The notes under the pieces: model-generated | Told to the model about the DNA's origin: nothing | Databases searched by the model: none | The model's input: only the letters and a program-made list of their open reading frames with translations | Source of the DNA: Ailanthus altissimus | Lineage: Eukaryota; Streptophyta; Magnoliopsida; Sapindales; Simaroubaceae | Length of the DNA: 64,000 bases | Direction: 5' to 3' | Assembly (NCBI GenBank): GCA_946807835.1 | Contig: OX327690.1 | Location: 16,216,501-16,280,500, forward strand | Translations under genes and position numbers: made by a program | Shown: one piece after another, positions 1 to 12,474 of the stretch | Numbering within the stretch: the first letter of the stretch is position 1 | Layout of the letters: each line of letters begins with the position of its first letter

Positions 1-1455
1 CTCCGAAAACGATCTCTTAATAAGATCATGATTCCAACATCCTGACTCCGTGATTACCTCGGCCACCTTTGATAGCTCAGGGAGTCTATGGGGAAATAAC
101 GGTTTAAACTCAAAGGGCCTTGGAAGCCATTTATACTGAGGAGCCATCACCAATTCTCCACTGTGCCCCTTTGAGAATAATTTCTCGTCCCCACAAAATG
201 CCTTTTCATAAGAACGAGTCCGAGGACCTTTGTCTAATCTCCAGAAAATTAGAGCTACCAAAATAAAGATTCTTTTAATACTTGAGCCATCAAGGACCTA
301 GGTCGATTCATTATTCACGAAACCCTAGCCCACGATCTTTTTTGTTACGGCACATGACATCCCACGTACACCAATGAATTTTATGGGTGTTATCATTCCC
401 CCCGCCCCCAAGAATCTGGCACTCAAATGGAGGAGCTCCTTAATTAAAGTCATAGGGAGTTTAAATAAATTCATGGTATAAGTAGGGATAGATTGAATTA
501 CAGCCTTCAACAGCACTTCCCGACCTCCAATCGAAAAGAGCTTGGTTTTCCAAACCCTTTATTTTTTTTCCAAACTCGATCTCTGATAGTGGCAAATAGA
601 GAAGTTTTATTTTTCCCACTAAAACTTGACAAACCCAAATATTTTTCATGGCATTTTACTAGTTGAACTCCCAGATGATTGACAATAGACTTGACAATAG
701 TACTCTCCTGATTCAAGTTCCTTTTGCCACCAAAACAGACTGCTGACTTAGAATAGTTGATACTCTAACCAGAAGCTTGTTCATAGAGGCAAAGAATCTG
801 CTGAATTTCTTCCCTATTCTTCATATCAGCTTTTAGGAATATCAGACTGTCATCTACAAAAAAATAGGTGAGAAATAGTTGGTCTCTATCAACCATAACA
901 AAAGTCCATTAGTCTACCTTCTCTTTTTGCCTTTAAAATTAAAGCAGATAAGTCCTCAACACAAATAATAAATAAATAGAGAAATAAAGGGTCCCCCCCT
1001 CGATGGAGTAATATAACCATTAGGAACCCTATTCACTAGGATAGAGTAAGTGATAGAAGAGACACATCTCTGAATTAAACCTCGCTAAGTATAAAAAAAT
1101 CCCATCACATGCATCATGTCATCCAAATACTTTCATTGAACCTTGTCATATGTTTTAGACATATCTAGTTTCAAAGCCATGTGTCTACTATTTAAAGCAG
1201 ACTTCTTTTTTATTCCATGAAGGCATTTATACCCAATTATGGCATTATCAGTAATTAGGCGCCCAAAAATAAATGTATTATGGTTCTCTGAAATTGTATC
1301 CTTTAGAACCAAATGAAGTATGTTGGCAAGAACTTTGGCTATTATCTTGTAGACAACGTTGCACAAATTGATTGGCCTATACTCATTAGCATGTTCTGGA
1401 TTATCAACCTTAGGAATTAACGCAATAAAGGTTGCATTGAGATCTCTCAGCGCCC
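1..1455 (-). mobile_element. L1-type LINE, reverse transcriptase region, decayed and 5'-truncated
   Basis: Read on the minus strand, this stretch encodes most of a plant non-LTR (L1 clade) reverse transcriptase. In order from 1455 downwards there is a segment ending in NEYRPINLCNVVYKI, the block SENHNTFIFGRLITDNAIIGYK, MALKLDMSKTYDKV (1133-1366 is open), the catalytic motif as FVDDSLIF near 860, and the thumb/linker segment AVIQSIPTYTMNLFKLP (325-516). These blocks are in the order known for the family. Several stops and frame changes separate them, so it is a dead copy. The window edge removes the 3' part, and a copia LTR begins at 1456 and removes the endonuclease side. No host gene is suggested. 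Confidence 0.9.
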
Positions 1456-3745
1456 TGTTCGAACTGGTGCTTACGTGTTATTTCAGTATTATATAAATTT
1501 AACTATTTAATATTTATACAATAAGTATTTCGAATAAAATCATTAATATTAAATATATATGGTAAGATGCTTGTAACATTTCAGATATTGTATCATCTAA
1601 AAGAGTTTAGATCTAATTTAAAGGAGTTTAGACCAGGGCTAAGAGTTAGCAGTGCTGAGAGTTATAAATACTAAGAGTTAGCATTACTAAGAGTTAGTAG
1701 GTTATAAAAGTCATCTAGATATAAAGAGTTAGATCCTTATTTGAAATAAGACAAAGACCTGAGAGTATACTAATAATGACATAGTTACAAAGGGTTACAA
1801 TAGGTGCTACAAAATGTCATTATACAAGTTTGTTCTCAAATTCTATGTTCCTGATCTATTTTCATTGATGCAGGTTTGTCGATGAATCCTTTATATAGAA
1901 TCAGTGTATGCCTATATTTGTATGGCACAAATAGTTATTCTTAGCTGACCATGAGGTTAATAAAAGCTCGTATATGCATGCAGGTATTCAATAAGGACTC
2001 GGTATTGAAAAGACTCAATTAAGATCTCCAATAAACATCCTATAAAGCCGTTAATAAAGGATTATTTTGAGTTGAGTAGTATTCATGGTCCCTAGACCTG
2101 AGCACTACGGTGGGCTTGTGAGTGATATATCAGACTTAGGTTCTACACATGTCAAAGACCTTTTATGGTATGACCGTTGGGTGTTGCTGAGTATAGTCCG
2201 ATGCTCATGGAGTCTGGTGTATGTAGATATGGGATCCGTCAACTCATATAGGTGAATTGTATATCTAGTTGCTCTAAGATTGTGTTCTAGAAAGTCTTAT
2301 GGCCATAAGTAATACACTTAGAAAAAATGTTTTTCGTGTTAGAAATAATATTGAAAAAGTGTTTGCAGATATTATTTATGAGAATACGAATTTAAAGATA
2401 AGTTCTAATGTTGAGCATATGGAGACTTGACAGTGATGATCTATGTCTCCGCAATATAAATGACAGAGGGATTATATGAATATGTATTAACCTTAACTTG
2501 TATGGTTCAGTACACAGTTTTATTATTTCTATAACGTGTGTATGAGGTAATGTTTATGAACTTACGAAAGAATTTCGTAAAATAAAATGGATGTAAACTT
2601 AGGGAGTCTCACTATAGGAAGTGTACTCATTGTACACTAGGGTAACACACTAGATTGAATAGTTCAATCTGAAAAGTTCTCGAAAAAGTCAAAATTATTT
2701 TAGGGTCTCTCAACGAGATCATAGGATTTAAGTGTTAAGGCTAGAATCTTGGCAAGTAGAACTTGCCACTTTATCTTTTTTATTAGATGCCACATATCAT
2801 CCCATTAATTTTTTAGGACATGACACGTGGCAGAATATCATTGGCTATTTAAATATCAGTTAATAATTATTATTTTTAATTAAATCAAAGTGATAAACAT
2901 TTGGTGGCTGGTTTCTTTGTTGACTAAATGACTTATTTTTATTCAAATCATGGCAGGAGATGCAAAAATTTTGGACATTAATTTGTTAAGGTTTAAATGC
3001 ATTAATTGTCTAAATAAATCAAATTGCAAATGTTTTTGTAGCCATATAAATTTTGGCCAATTAGTAAATTGTAAGTGTTGTAACAAATGGCCAATTTGCA
3101 CTCCTTTAACAAGTGCTGGTCTTTTAAAATGAATTATTTTTTTTATTAGTTGCAAATGAAAGATTCGGCCAAATTAATAAGCAAGAGATTGCTTTATAAG
3201 TCATAATGCCACCAATTTGCTCTTCATTTGGCCACTTTATTAACAAATCAAAAGTTGGCTTCTCATGCTTGATTTTAAGCATGAGATAGCTATGAAACAA
3301 AAAAACAATTCGGCCAGCACTTCTTGGAAGCATGACAATGCAAATAATTTGCGTTATCATGCTTTGCCATTAATTGCAAATTCATTGGATGAATTTGTAG
3401 CAATGATGGCTATCAATAGCCAAGGCCATTTTTTTTGAAAATGCAAGAAAATGATATGCATATGTTACACAAAAAGTTTTGAGAGATTAAGGAAGTAATA
3501 GTTGCTTCAGATAAATTATTTCGAGGAGAATAATAAGGCTACTATTCTAGTTCGAAGGGTCCTACTAAGTTCTAGACTAGAACTGCGCAAGGCACACTTC
3601 GAGAGTGAATTCTCTAATATCTCATTAGCGTAATGTGATGACAATATGAATTGGCAACTATCAATTTTAATAATAATAGAATGAGTACACAAGCTAAAAT
3701 TATTATACAAAATATATTGACGATAACAATAATATAACATTTGCT
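1456..3745 (+). mobile_element. Long copia LTR (family D), solo or truncated
   Basis: The start TGTTCGAACTGGTGCTTACGTG matches the start of the LTR at 60754 in the same window. Long collinear similarity follows, for example the words CTAAAAGAGTTTAGATC, the ATGGGATCCGTCAACTCATA block near 2230 and the block near 2600. The distal part (about 3530-3740) aligns with the last 400 bp of the 60754 LTR but is diverged, and no CCCAACA end or primer-binding site follows, so the 3' end is lost or mutated. It interrupts the LINE at 1455. The middle (2940-3460) is rich in short repeated words built on TTGC and GGCCAA. Confidence 0.75.
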
Positions 3746-6289
3746 TCAATTTTTTACTCCATAAATCTATGGTCTTTTTTGTTCAAGAAAATTATCATTG
3801 GGCCAAAATTTAAATAGTCAAATCAAAATTAAATACACTATAAAATTATAAACAAAAACTTTACAATCATTACTTTGAACATTTTATTAAAGTACACATT
3901 CTTTCAACCAAATTACATAAAATGGTGATAAATCTAAAATCACACTGCTCTACTGCTAAAATACAAAATTGAAGATAAAATGATATTAGTATGTATGTAG
4001 GGGCGATGTGAGCCTCTGACATGCTGTTAGCATCATTGTTAATGCTTGAATCATTATCAATGATCTACTTGTATAAGATATAATCTTTGTTGCATTCTAA
4101 TACTTGCCTTTATAGTTAATTGGAATATACATACACCTACACAAAATAATCTTTTTCCTAATAATTCTTAATCTTGCAAAGGATAAGATAAAAAATAATC
4201 CATAATAAAAAATAAACTCGTTGATTCATACATTATTAACATCAACTTGTTTGTCACTAAGTAAGTCTTCCTTCTATTTGATTCTATAAGACAAAATAAC
4301 TTGTTCCTTACAATGGCAAATAAATTATGGCTAAACTAATTACACACATGATTATAGGTCTCATAATAAAAATAAATGTGCATTTACTAAATATAAGGGC
4401 CAATAATTATCAACAAAAAAATATACATGAACATATGTATCCTCAATCATGCATCGTTGTGGCAATGTTTTGTGATATTTACATTAATGTTGACGAATCA
4501 ACTTTAGATACTTATTAATATATTAAAAATAAAATAAAATGATATGATATATTTTTGCCACTAATTTATATCAAGCATAGGAAAATTGTTTTTAAAAAAA
4601 AAATAAAACAAAACACATGTCCTCACAAAATCATTCAACCAATCCTTTAAGAGCTGAAGAAACCATGGCGAATCAGCATCAATTCTAGGTAAATTGCATG
4701 TCCCTGGCCATCATAAACTTAAACCTCAAACTCTGCTTGGATGACAAAGTCTATTGACAACAAGGGATCCATTTCTACCTCCGTTCCATCACATGGATGC
4801 TCGGCCTTGAGTTTTATCTTTCTTCAAATAGGATTGGTAAAATAGGTGTGTTTTATCCATGTAACCTTATATTCACCCCAAACATGCTCATGCTTTTCAT
4901 AACATCAAGTAAGATTTGTACACTTATAAATTGCCATGTTGAAAGTGTATATTTAGTTGTTAGTCATTTTTAAATTCTGTTGTAGGAGTTTAAACATCAT
5001 AGGTTACATCTTCTCTGACTTTAAACATGTAATGTTAGCAGATATATTAAGTAATTCAATTTTCTATATAATTTAATAAACATACATAAAGAAATCATTT
5101 CATTATATTCTATTTTGTGTCCACAAAATTGAGAGATAAATGTAAATATTGCATGATCAGTCTCATTTGTTGCAACCACTCTATTGTATATTGCCGCATC
5201 TATTAGAAAACTTCTTATTTATCATATGTCATCTGCTGCATCATCTCAATTCACAAGACATCTATCTTCCTCGCAAGAATACCATTAATTTTTTATAATG
5301 TGTTCTATTCAAACTTTACATAAATAATCAAATTCAATTCATCTGTAAAAAAATATCATGTTATAGTTTACAATAAAGGAATTACATACAATAATATGTT
5401 GCGCCACATGCTTGAGAGGCTTGTTGATCATGGCCAGACTCCATATCTATGTTGTCCTCGAGGTCAATAGCATGGACATTGACTATAATATCATCTAAAT
5501 TAAGGTCTCTTGCATAATTGGTCGTCGAATACTTCAAATCATTTAGTATCATAATAACGTCCTCCTCTTGTTCTTGTTCTTTTAGAGATAACATTCAATG
5601 AATATCCAAAACCTACAAAAAATATATATCTCAATATTAGTCAACAAAAAATTTGTAGGCTAAATAAAGTATATGTCAATATCATAAAATGTAGCAAAAA
5701 CTAACAAATTTATTGTTAAAAACCCATTCAACAACATCATTGCTCTATGAAATCTCCTTTGATTGCCAATTTAACATTCTTGAAATGGTGTAATTCGTTG
5801 TTCAAACCTCTCACCACATACCATGATTGCCTCATAGATTCAAATTTAACATAACATAAACAATAATAAATTAACCTCAAGAAAGAAAAAAGTTGTACAC
5901 TTTCTTTAAAAAAAATAAATTGAAAAAATAACACATTTAGAAGGTATACTAAAATCTATATGCGTTATACTTCTCCTGTTGGTTGTTCTTATTACAGGCT
6001 TTTCTAATTTTTATTAACTTCTTCTTTAAATTCATGTTTAGTGCGTTTGTATTACCTTCCATATAATGTTACTCTATAGGTACTTACTAAACTCATCAAG
6101 GTCATCCAATATACTAAGTGCAAAGTTTTGAACTTCTTTATGCTCATCATGCGACATCAAAATATGATGAAAAAAAATAAACAAAGATAATTTCACACCA
6201 TCTTCATTATTTATTTGATTGAAATTAAATTGATAGAACATATTTTCAACTACTTTTTTTAAATAAAAAAAGTACAAAGAAATTTTATA
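3746..6289. other. AT-rich stretch with no recognised gene
   Basis: About 2.5 kb lies between the copia LTR and the second LINE. On the minus strand a 70-residue open frame at 5382-5594 is acidic (LKEQEQEEDVIMILNDL, then many D and E) and could be a scrap of a transposase or other protein, but it is not recognised. Short minus frames at 5737-5934 and 6074-6277 and a plus frame at 4327-4518 have no recognisable motif. No tRNA, LTR end or inverted repeat is evident by eye. Confidence 0.4.
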
Positions 6290-6817
6290 ACATGAACTAA
6301 ACTGGAAACTTGTCTAGCCAAATATTTTTACAAGCAGACTAAATAGCAAGTTTTGCTAAGTTATGGGTTGTTACATTACAGGATCTAGAAATATGCTTAA
6401 TACAATTCATTGTATTTGCCTTCAGTTTATCTTTGATACATTTAATCACACATCTAATCTCTTTTAAGGACTTTAATAATCCCTTATCTAATTCTACTAC
6501 ATTTCTTGCATCTAAAGCAATAGTCATAAGAGCTAAATGAAGTTCTGATGCCACTTACAAATTATAGACTATAGCTTCTACCTCTGTAGCTTCAACATCA
6601 CCTCAAAAGAGGCTGACATTAGTTGTCATAGCTATTTCTTGCCTATTACACCTTTTGATGAAAACATTAAGCCCTGCCATATTCTTACTATTGTTCGTAG
6701 TAGCTTCAACAGTAATTTTGAAGCTAACATCATAGGCCTCTATTTCTGCATTAGTATAAGGAATCATTTTCCTCATTAGTACAACCCTTGCTGGTTGATT
6801 CTTTATGCCTTAGCAGT
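6290..6817 (-). mobile_element. LINE 3' part: RNase H domain (separated end of the 9635-11621 LINE)
   Basis: The minus strand from 6554 encodes ELHLALMTIALDARNVV followed by VIKCIKDKL and ISRSCNVTTHNLAKLAI. This is the closing half of the RNase H domain (RVT_3 type) found at the 3' end of plant L1 LINEs. The upstream half reads through about 6600-6790 with stops. The rest of the same LINE lies on the other side of the nested solo LTRs at 9635-11621, in the same orientation, and the junctions carry a near-perfect 5-bp duplication (GCAGT/GCAGC). The two pieces are therefore one insertion-split element. Confidence 0.8.
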
Positions 6818-7101
6818 TGATGCAATATTTCTATATCTTAAAATTGAGTGCAATCATACACTATCGTATGCAAGTAATAAAGGGATAAAAGAGTCAGATG
6901 TCAAACCTATAGGGATAATGTATTCTTTTTAACCAAGTACTAAAATTATGTCTTTCTAGTAATTATTCAGAAAAATAAAAATCTAAGAATGAATGTAAAA
7001 AATATAAAAGTAATGACACAATATAAAGAGATTTAAAAGATAGCAATATAGAGAATACCTAGGGTTAATACTATCCCTCATTTTGCTTTCTAATGATTAA
7101 T

Positions 7102-8549
7102 TAATGCGATATTTCTATATCTTAAAATTAAGTGCAAGTATACACTATCGTATGCAAGTAATAAAGAGACTAAATAAGTTGGATGTCGAACCCACAGGGA
7201 TAATTTCTTCTTTTTAACCAATTACTAAAATGATATCTTCCTAATAATTATTCAAATAAAAAAAATCTAAGAATGAATGTAGAAAATATAAAGGCAAAAA
7301 CATAATGCAACGAGATTTAAGTGATAGCAATATAGAGAAAACCTAAGATTAATACGATCCCTCAATATGCTTTCTAATGATTAATCTTCTAATATTTAAC
7401 TCCCTTAGTCTTTGTTATTGATCAAGACACTAATGTATTCACAAGCCTCTTCCAAGGTCATACAAGTATACCTTAATTTACCAAATACCTATATTCCTAT
7501 GGTACTTGTAATAAATTAGGATTCATTAACATTAGGTCTTATTGATCATACATGCCAATTAGGTATATTCCTATCCTAAATTGAAACTTGTATATGTAAC
7601 ATTGAATGTTACTCTACAATCATGCATCAAATTACCTAGGTCTAAATATTATGATTCCTCTTCCGAGTTTATCAATAATATTACCAACTCATTCACCATA
7701 TATTGGCTAGATATATTGAAGCATTAAAGTCAAGTAATTTGAATATCAAAGAATTAAGTTTATTAAATATTCAAAAGATATGGCAATTAAGCACACATAT
7801 TGAGTTCAAGTATTAACCCTAGAAAATAAGTTTAGCTCATGGCTACAAAAGAACAACAGTAAAAATAATAATAAATCATGATACAATCAATAGCAAATCG
7901 ATGTAGACGTCGAATTGCTCTTAATTGTGCTGCCTAAGATACTCTAGAGCCGAAGAACGCCTTGAATCTCTCTCTAAAGTTGCTTCAATTAAACTCTTAT
8001 TGCTCTCTAAGACTCATGCTCTGTATTCTTGGTGTTCTTGAATTGCTCTAGGTTGCTCTTGGATTCTTCTTGAAGGCTGGGAACGAGTGGCTTTTTATAG
8101 GGATTGATTTGAGCTTGAAAATCTCAATTCTCGTTAAATTAGGACTCGCGCTACCGCTGGGGAGCTATGAAATTATCGCTGGGGCGACAAGTGAAAAAGG
8201 CTTCACTGCTGGAGCGGTGGGTTGATGACGCTGGGGCTCTGAATCATCGCTGGCGCGATGACTGTTCGGCGCTGGGGCGCCAGATGCAACTTAAACAGGT
8301 CATTTTTCTTATTTCGATCACTATTCTAGCGCTGCGGCTATAATCCTTGTGGAGCTGGGGCGATGGACACATACTTTGAAAACTTTGCATTTTAGTCCCT
8401 GTTTTCGCTCCTTTTGCATTCTTTCTTTAAATTTCATTCAAGTCCCTATAAATAACAATAACGCACATAAATAGCCATTTATTCTCATAAAATCATAAAA
8501 TATCAATAATACAAACATGAGAAAATATATGATAAATTTACCCTTATCA
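7102..8549 (-). mobile_element. Inner solo LTR of family B, nested in its own family
   Basis: It runs from TAATGCGATATTTC to TTTACCCTTATCA and is flanked by exact 5-bp duplications TTAAT (7097-7101 and 8550-8554). Sequence outside continues the outer LTR: the words before 7097 and after 8554 together reproduce 7372-7400 of this inner copy. A TATA box on the minus strand (CCTATAAAAAGCC, near 8091-8103) and the upstream GC-rich tract (8150-8385) mark U3. It is 1448 bp with no attached genes, as expected from LTR-LTR recombination. Confidence 0.92.
8150..8385. repeat. GC-rich tract with repeated GCTGGGGCG words inside LTR B
   Basis: Within an AT-rich LTR this stretch repeats short words such as CGCTGGGGCG, CGCTGGAGCGG and GGCGCTGGGGCGCC at spacings of about 20-35 bp. 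The same tract is present, with changes, in the other two family B LTRs (9285-9500 and 42900-43110). It lies upstream of the TATA box in the direction of transcription, so it sits in U3, where enhancer-like repeats are common. The function is unknown. Confidence 0.7.
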
Positions 8550-9634
8550 TTAATCCTACAATATTTAATTCCCTTAGTCTTTGTTATTGATTAAGACACT
8601 AATGTATTCACAAGCCTCTTCTACGGTCATGCAAGTATACTTTAATTTACTAAATTTTTATATTCATATGGTACTTGTAATAAATTAAGATTAATCTTAT
8701 TGATCATACATGCCAATTAGGTATATTCCTATCCTAATTTGAAACTTACATATTCAACATTGAATGTTACTCTACAATCATGCATCGAATTACCTAGGTC
8801 TAAATATAATGATCATCTTTCGAGTTTATCAAAAATATTACCAATTCATTCACCATATATTGCCCAGATATATTGAAGTATTAAGAACAAGTAATTTGAA
8901 TAACAAAGAACTAAGTTTATTAAATATTAAAAAGATATGGCAATTAAGCGCACATATTGAGTTCAAGTATTAACCTTAAAAAGAAAATTTAGTTCATGAC
9001 TACAAGAGAACAACGGTAAAAATAATAAGAAATCATGATACAATAAATAGCAAACCGATATAGACGTCAAATTGCTTTTGATTACACTGCCTAAGAAACT
9101 CTTGATTCCGAAGAACGCCTTGAATCTCTCTCTATGGCTGCTTCAATTAAGCTCCAATTACTCTCTAAGACTTGTGATTTCTTAGATGTTCTTTAAAGGC
9201 TAGGGATGAGTGGCCTTTTATAGGGATTGATTTGAGCTTGAAAACCTTAATTCTCATCGAATTAGGAATCGCACTGCCGTTGGGGTGCTATGTTGCTATC
9301 ACTGGGGTGCTGCGTGTAAAAAGCCTCATCGCTGGAGCGATGAGGTGCTGGCGCTAGTCTGTCGCTGGCACTGTCACAATGACGAGCTGGTGCTAGGGCA
9401 CTAGACTGAGACTTAAACAGGTCATTTTTTTTTCTAATTTTCTTATTTTGATCACTGTTCCTGCACTGGGGTGAAAATTCTTGTAGCGCTAGGGCTACAA
9501 GTTCATATTTTAAAAGTTTGCATCTTAGTCCCTATAAATAACAATAATACACATAAATAGCTATTTATTCTCATAAAATAATAAAAAATCAAAATAAAAA
9601 TATGAGAAAATATATGATAAATATGCCCTTATCA

Positions 9635-11621
9635 GCAGCAATATTCTAGCTAAGCTTCAATCATTGCAATAAACTGTTATGAATTTTCTTGCTTACCTTC
9701 TATCAGCAAACTGTTTCTTGCTTGTCAAATTGCCCACAGCATCATTACAAATTTTTCTAGCTCGTCTCTAGTAAAATTGTGTTTATATATTGTAGAAATA
9801 TCCATAGGTCCATATAACTACTCCTTTTAAACACTTTTGCAAATTAAGTGCCCCTCTATATGGCTTTATTTGCTTTGCATTTAATTAGAGCATGAAAGCT
9901 AGTTTTTTTTTCTCTATGGCACTTTAGATAGGTAGAATCAAAAATCATTTTCCTTTATGAGAAAGTTACTACAATTAGTAGTAGATTAGATAGAGCCCTC
10001 TAGGTAAAGATCTTGACTTTTTAGGGGATTCTAATTCCTATATCAGCTTTCAAGATTTACTATGATCTGTTGAAGTTTCTAGCTCCATTGAGTGTTTACT
10101 TTCTAGGCTATATAGTAGCCACTTTTTACAGAGTATTCTCCTTTCTTGTCATAATGCCAACAGATCATGTCTTCTATTTTTTTTAGCGGTAGAGGCATTT
10201 TGAGGATGAGGTCTACATCTTTCTGGTTACAGGATTGCTCACTAAGTTCCTTCTTCCACTTATTATCTTCTTCAATCAGCATCTCTACCTTACTATCAAC
10301 ATAGAGTATTTGCGGAGAAACTAGTTTAAGTGTCGAGCATCTTAGAAGCCAGTTGTTATAATAAATCTTCACACTGCTCCCATTGCTTATTAGCCATCTT
10401 ATACCTTTTTGCAGAAGTCTTCTTCCCTATAAGATGCTTCTTTAGACCTATAATGGGTTTGATTCTATCTTTACCTTTAAGAATTAAACATTAGGGAATT
10501 ATTTGGCCTTTTATATTCTAGAGGCAAGGGATTCAGGTGCCTGTAGTATCCTTTACCCTTGTTTTGCTAGGAGAGTTTGGTTGAAACATTTGAAGTTTTA
10601 AAAGCCAAGGCCATCATTCTATTTCCTCCTACATAGGTTTCTCCAACTAGTCCAGTGCAATTTCCTCTTTCCCTCTTCTGAGGAGCCCCACAAAACCTAA
10701 CAAGGATTGTTTAGAGATCATCACATAAACCATCTGAGAGTTTGAATAAACTCATGGAATAAGTGGGCATAGCTTGGCCCACTACCTTTACTAAAACTTT
10801 CTTGCCTCTACTAGAAAATAACTTCTCACTCTAGGCATTTATCTTGTTTGAAAGTTTGAATTTGATCTCATTAAAACAAAGGTTCTTGTTTTTGCCCACA
10901 ATGGATAAGAGACATAGATATCTTTCATGCATAAAAAGTTTCTCAAGTTAAAAGATATCTTTTATGGCATTAATTTGGCTCCTACACATGTTGGGGATAA
11001 AAAAGATTAAATATTTGTTTAAGTTGAAGGCCTGACCAGAAGCTTTATCATAACAGTTAAACATACCTTTGATGGCTCTGGATTCATGTTTAGTTAATTT
11101 GATACACACCAAACTATCATTAGCAAATAAAAGATGGGAAATTGAGAGTAAGGCATTGAAATTAATCCCTTTAAGGTTCCTAATTTACTTGGCTTTCTTC
11201 ATCAAAGAGGCTAACACCTTAGTCTCTATTATGAATAGGTAAGGTGACAAAGGGAAACCTTGTCTTAATCCCCTACTAGCTTTAAAGTTTCTACTTGACC
11301 TTTCATTAATCTTGGTTGAGAAGGAAGCAGTTGTTATGCATTTGGTTACTAGGTCCACCTAACTACCATTAAACCCCTTTTGAGCATTACATCTTTTAAG
11401 AACTCTTACTCCAACTTGTCATAAGCCTTGCTTATGTATAATTTGAGGATAATATAACTATATTTCCCTCTTTTTTGGTTCATAATCTTATGCAAATATT
11501 TGTACCCCACTATGATATTGTCACTAATTAGCCTTCCTTGGATAAAGGCACTTTGGTTTGAAGAAATGATACCTGCAAAAATTCTTTTAAATCTATTGGC
11601 AATTTGTTTAAGTTCAAAATG
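9635..11621 (-). mobile_element. L1-type LINE, reverse transcriptase and downstream region
   Basis: The minus strand from 11621 downwards encodes IISSNQSAFIQGRLISDNIIVGYKYLH, then LRQGFPLSPYLFI, the catalytic motif changed to FANDSLV near 11115, and QAMPTYSMSLFKL near 10780. At 10103-10372 follows the region upstream of the zinc-binding/RNase H part (ICWHYDKKGEYSVKSGYY). The normal FADD has become FAND and stops are frequent, so the copy is inactive. Its RNase H end was carried to 6290-6817 by the solo LTR insertion. The 5' end is cut at 11621 by an LTR. Confidence 0.9.
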
Positions 11622-12474
11622 TAATGCGGCTATCACAGTATAGATTGAGGTGTCAATCCCACGAGGAAACTTTTGGTAAAATAGGTTAGTGAAATAAAAA
11701 TATTAAAATAGTAACAAAGGAGAAAATTAACTAATTGGTTTATGTGGATGAGATAGAAATGTATATAAATTAAGAGAGAAGTCTTATGATAATGTAAGCA
11801 AGGCTTCAAGAATCACAATTATGCTTCATAAATCTATTCTATACTTTGATTCAATGTTTATAACTCAATTGAAAGTTTCACATCCCAAACAATCAATTGG
11901 AAGACATGTAAAATATGACACATTTGATAATACATGTATTTGATATGACTAAACTCTTTGCAAACATTATCACAAACTATATTCATCTATACAAGTTATC
12001 TAAGATCGACAATATATCATTTTGACAATATTGCAGTAAAAGATGAACTTGAATATCAAATGATTATTGTCTTTACATGTTATCTAAGATTGACAATATA
12101 TCAATTGACAATATTGCAGTAAAAGATTAGCTTGTAAAATAATGTAACCAGTAACAATTATAATTTAACAAGAATCACATAAAAAAAGTATGACTGAAAA
12201 TATATGAAACATAAGAATTATAACCTCTGGATTATAGAAAAATAATAGATACAAGTTTAGACACAAGCAAACTTATAAATATTTATAGCTCTTGACAAAA
12301 AATTAAAGTGTAGAAGTAAATTTATTACACATAAAAGTTTATCTCTAACCTTGCCAAGAACTTTAGCCTAGCTTACAATTCATTCTTATGAGTATTAAAG
12401 GAAAGTATTTGAGAGAATTTTAAAACATGAAAAAATGTTCATTAGCCTCCTAAAGGTGTCCTTATATAGGCAAT
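11622..12474 (-). mobile_element. Gypsy-type LTR (family C), left half
   Basis: The sequence starts TAATGCGGCTATCACAG, with the primer-side phrase GTCAATCCCACGAGGAAAC that marks the low-coordinate end of related minus-strand LTRs here. Near the right edge a minus-strand TATA box (GCCTATATAAGG, about 12461-12472) lies beside the exact insertion point of the 11.7-kb gypsy element. The remainder resumes at 24167. The LTR itself truncates the LINE on its left. Confidence 0.65.

Larger units (their letters stand above)
6818..9634 (-). mobile_element. Outer solo LTR of gypsy family B, interrupted by a second copy
   Basis: The left end TGATGCAATATTTC and the right end CCCTTATCA are the two ends of LTR family B, which occurs three times here. 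The flanks are GCAGT (6813-6817) and GCAGC (9635-9639), a target duplication with one change. Its left 284 bp (6818-7101) are separated from the remainder (8550-9634) by a complete copy of the same LTR. Without the insertion it is about 1.36 kb. The TATA box and the primer-side motif (a phrase like CGAACCCACAGGGA at the low-coordinate end) show it is oriented on the minus strand. No internal coding region is attached. Confidence 0.85.

Noticed and set aside
5382..5594. Possible host gene exon (acidic 70-residue frame)
   Set aside because: No recognised domain and no neighbouring exons with splice-like boundaries could be supported by eye.
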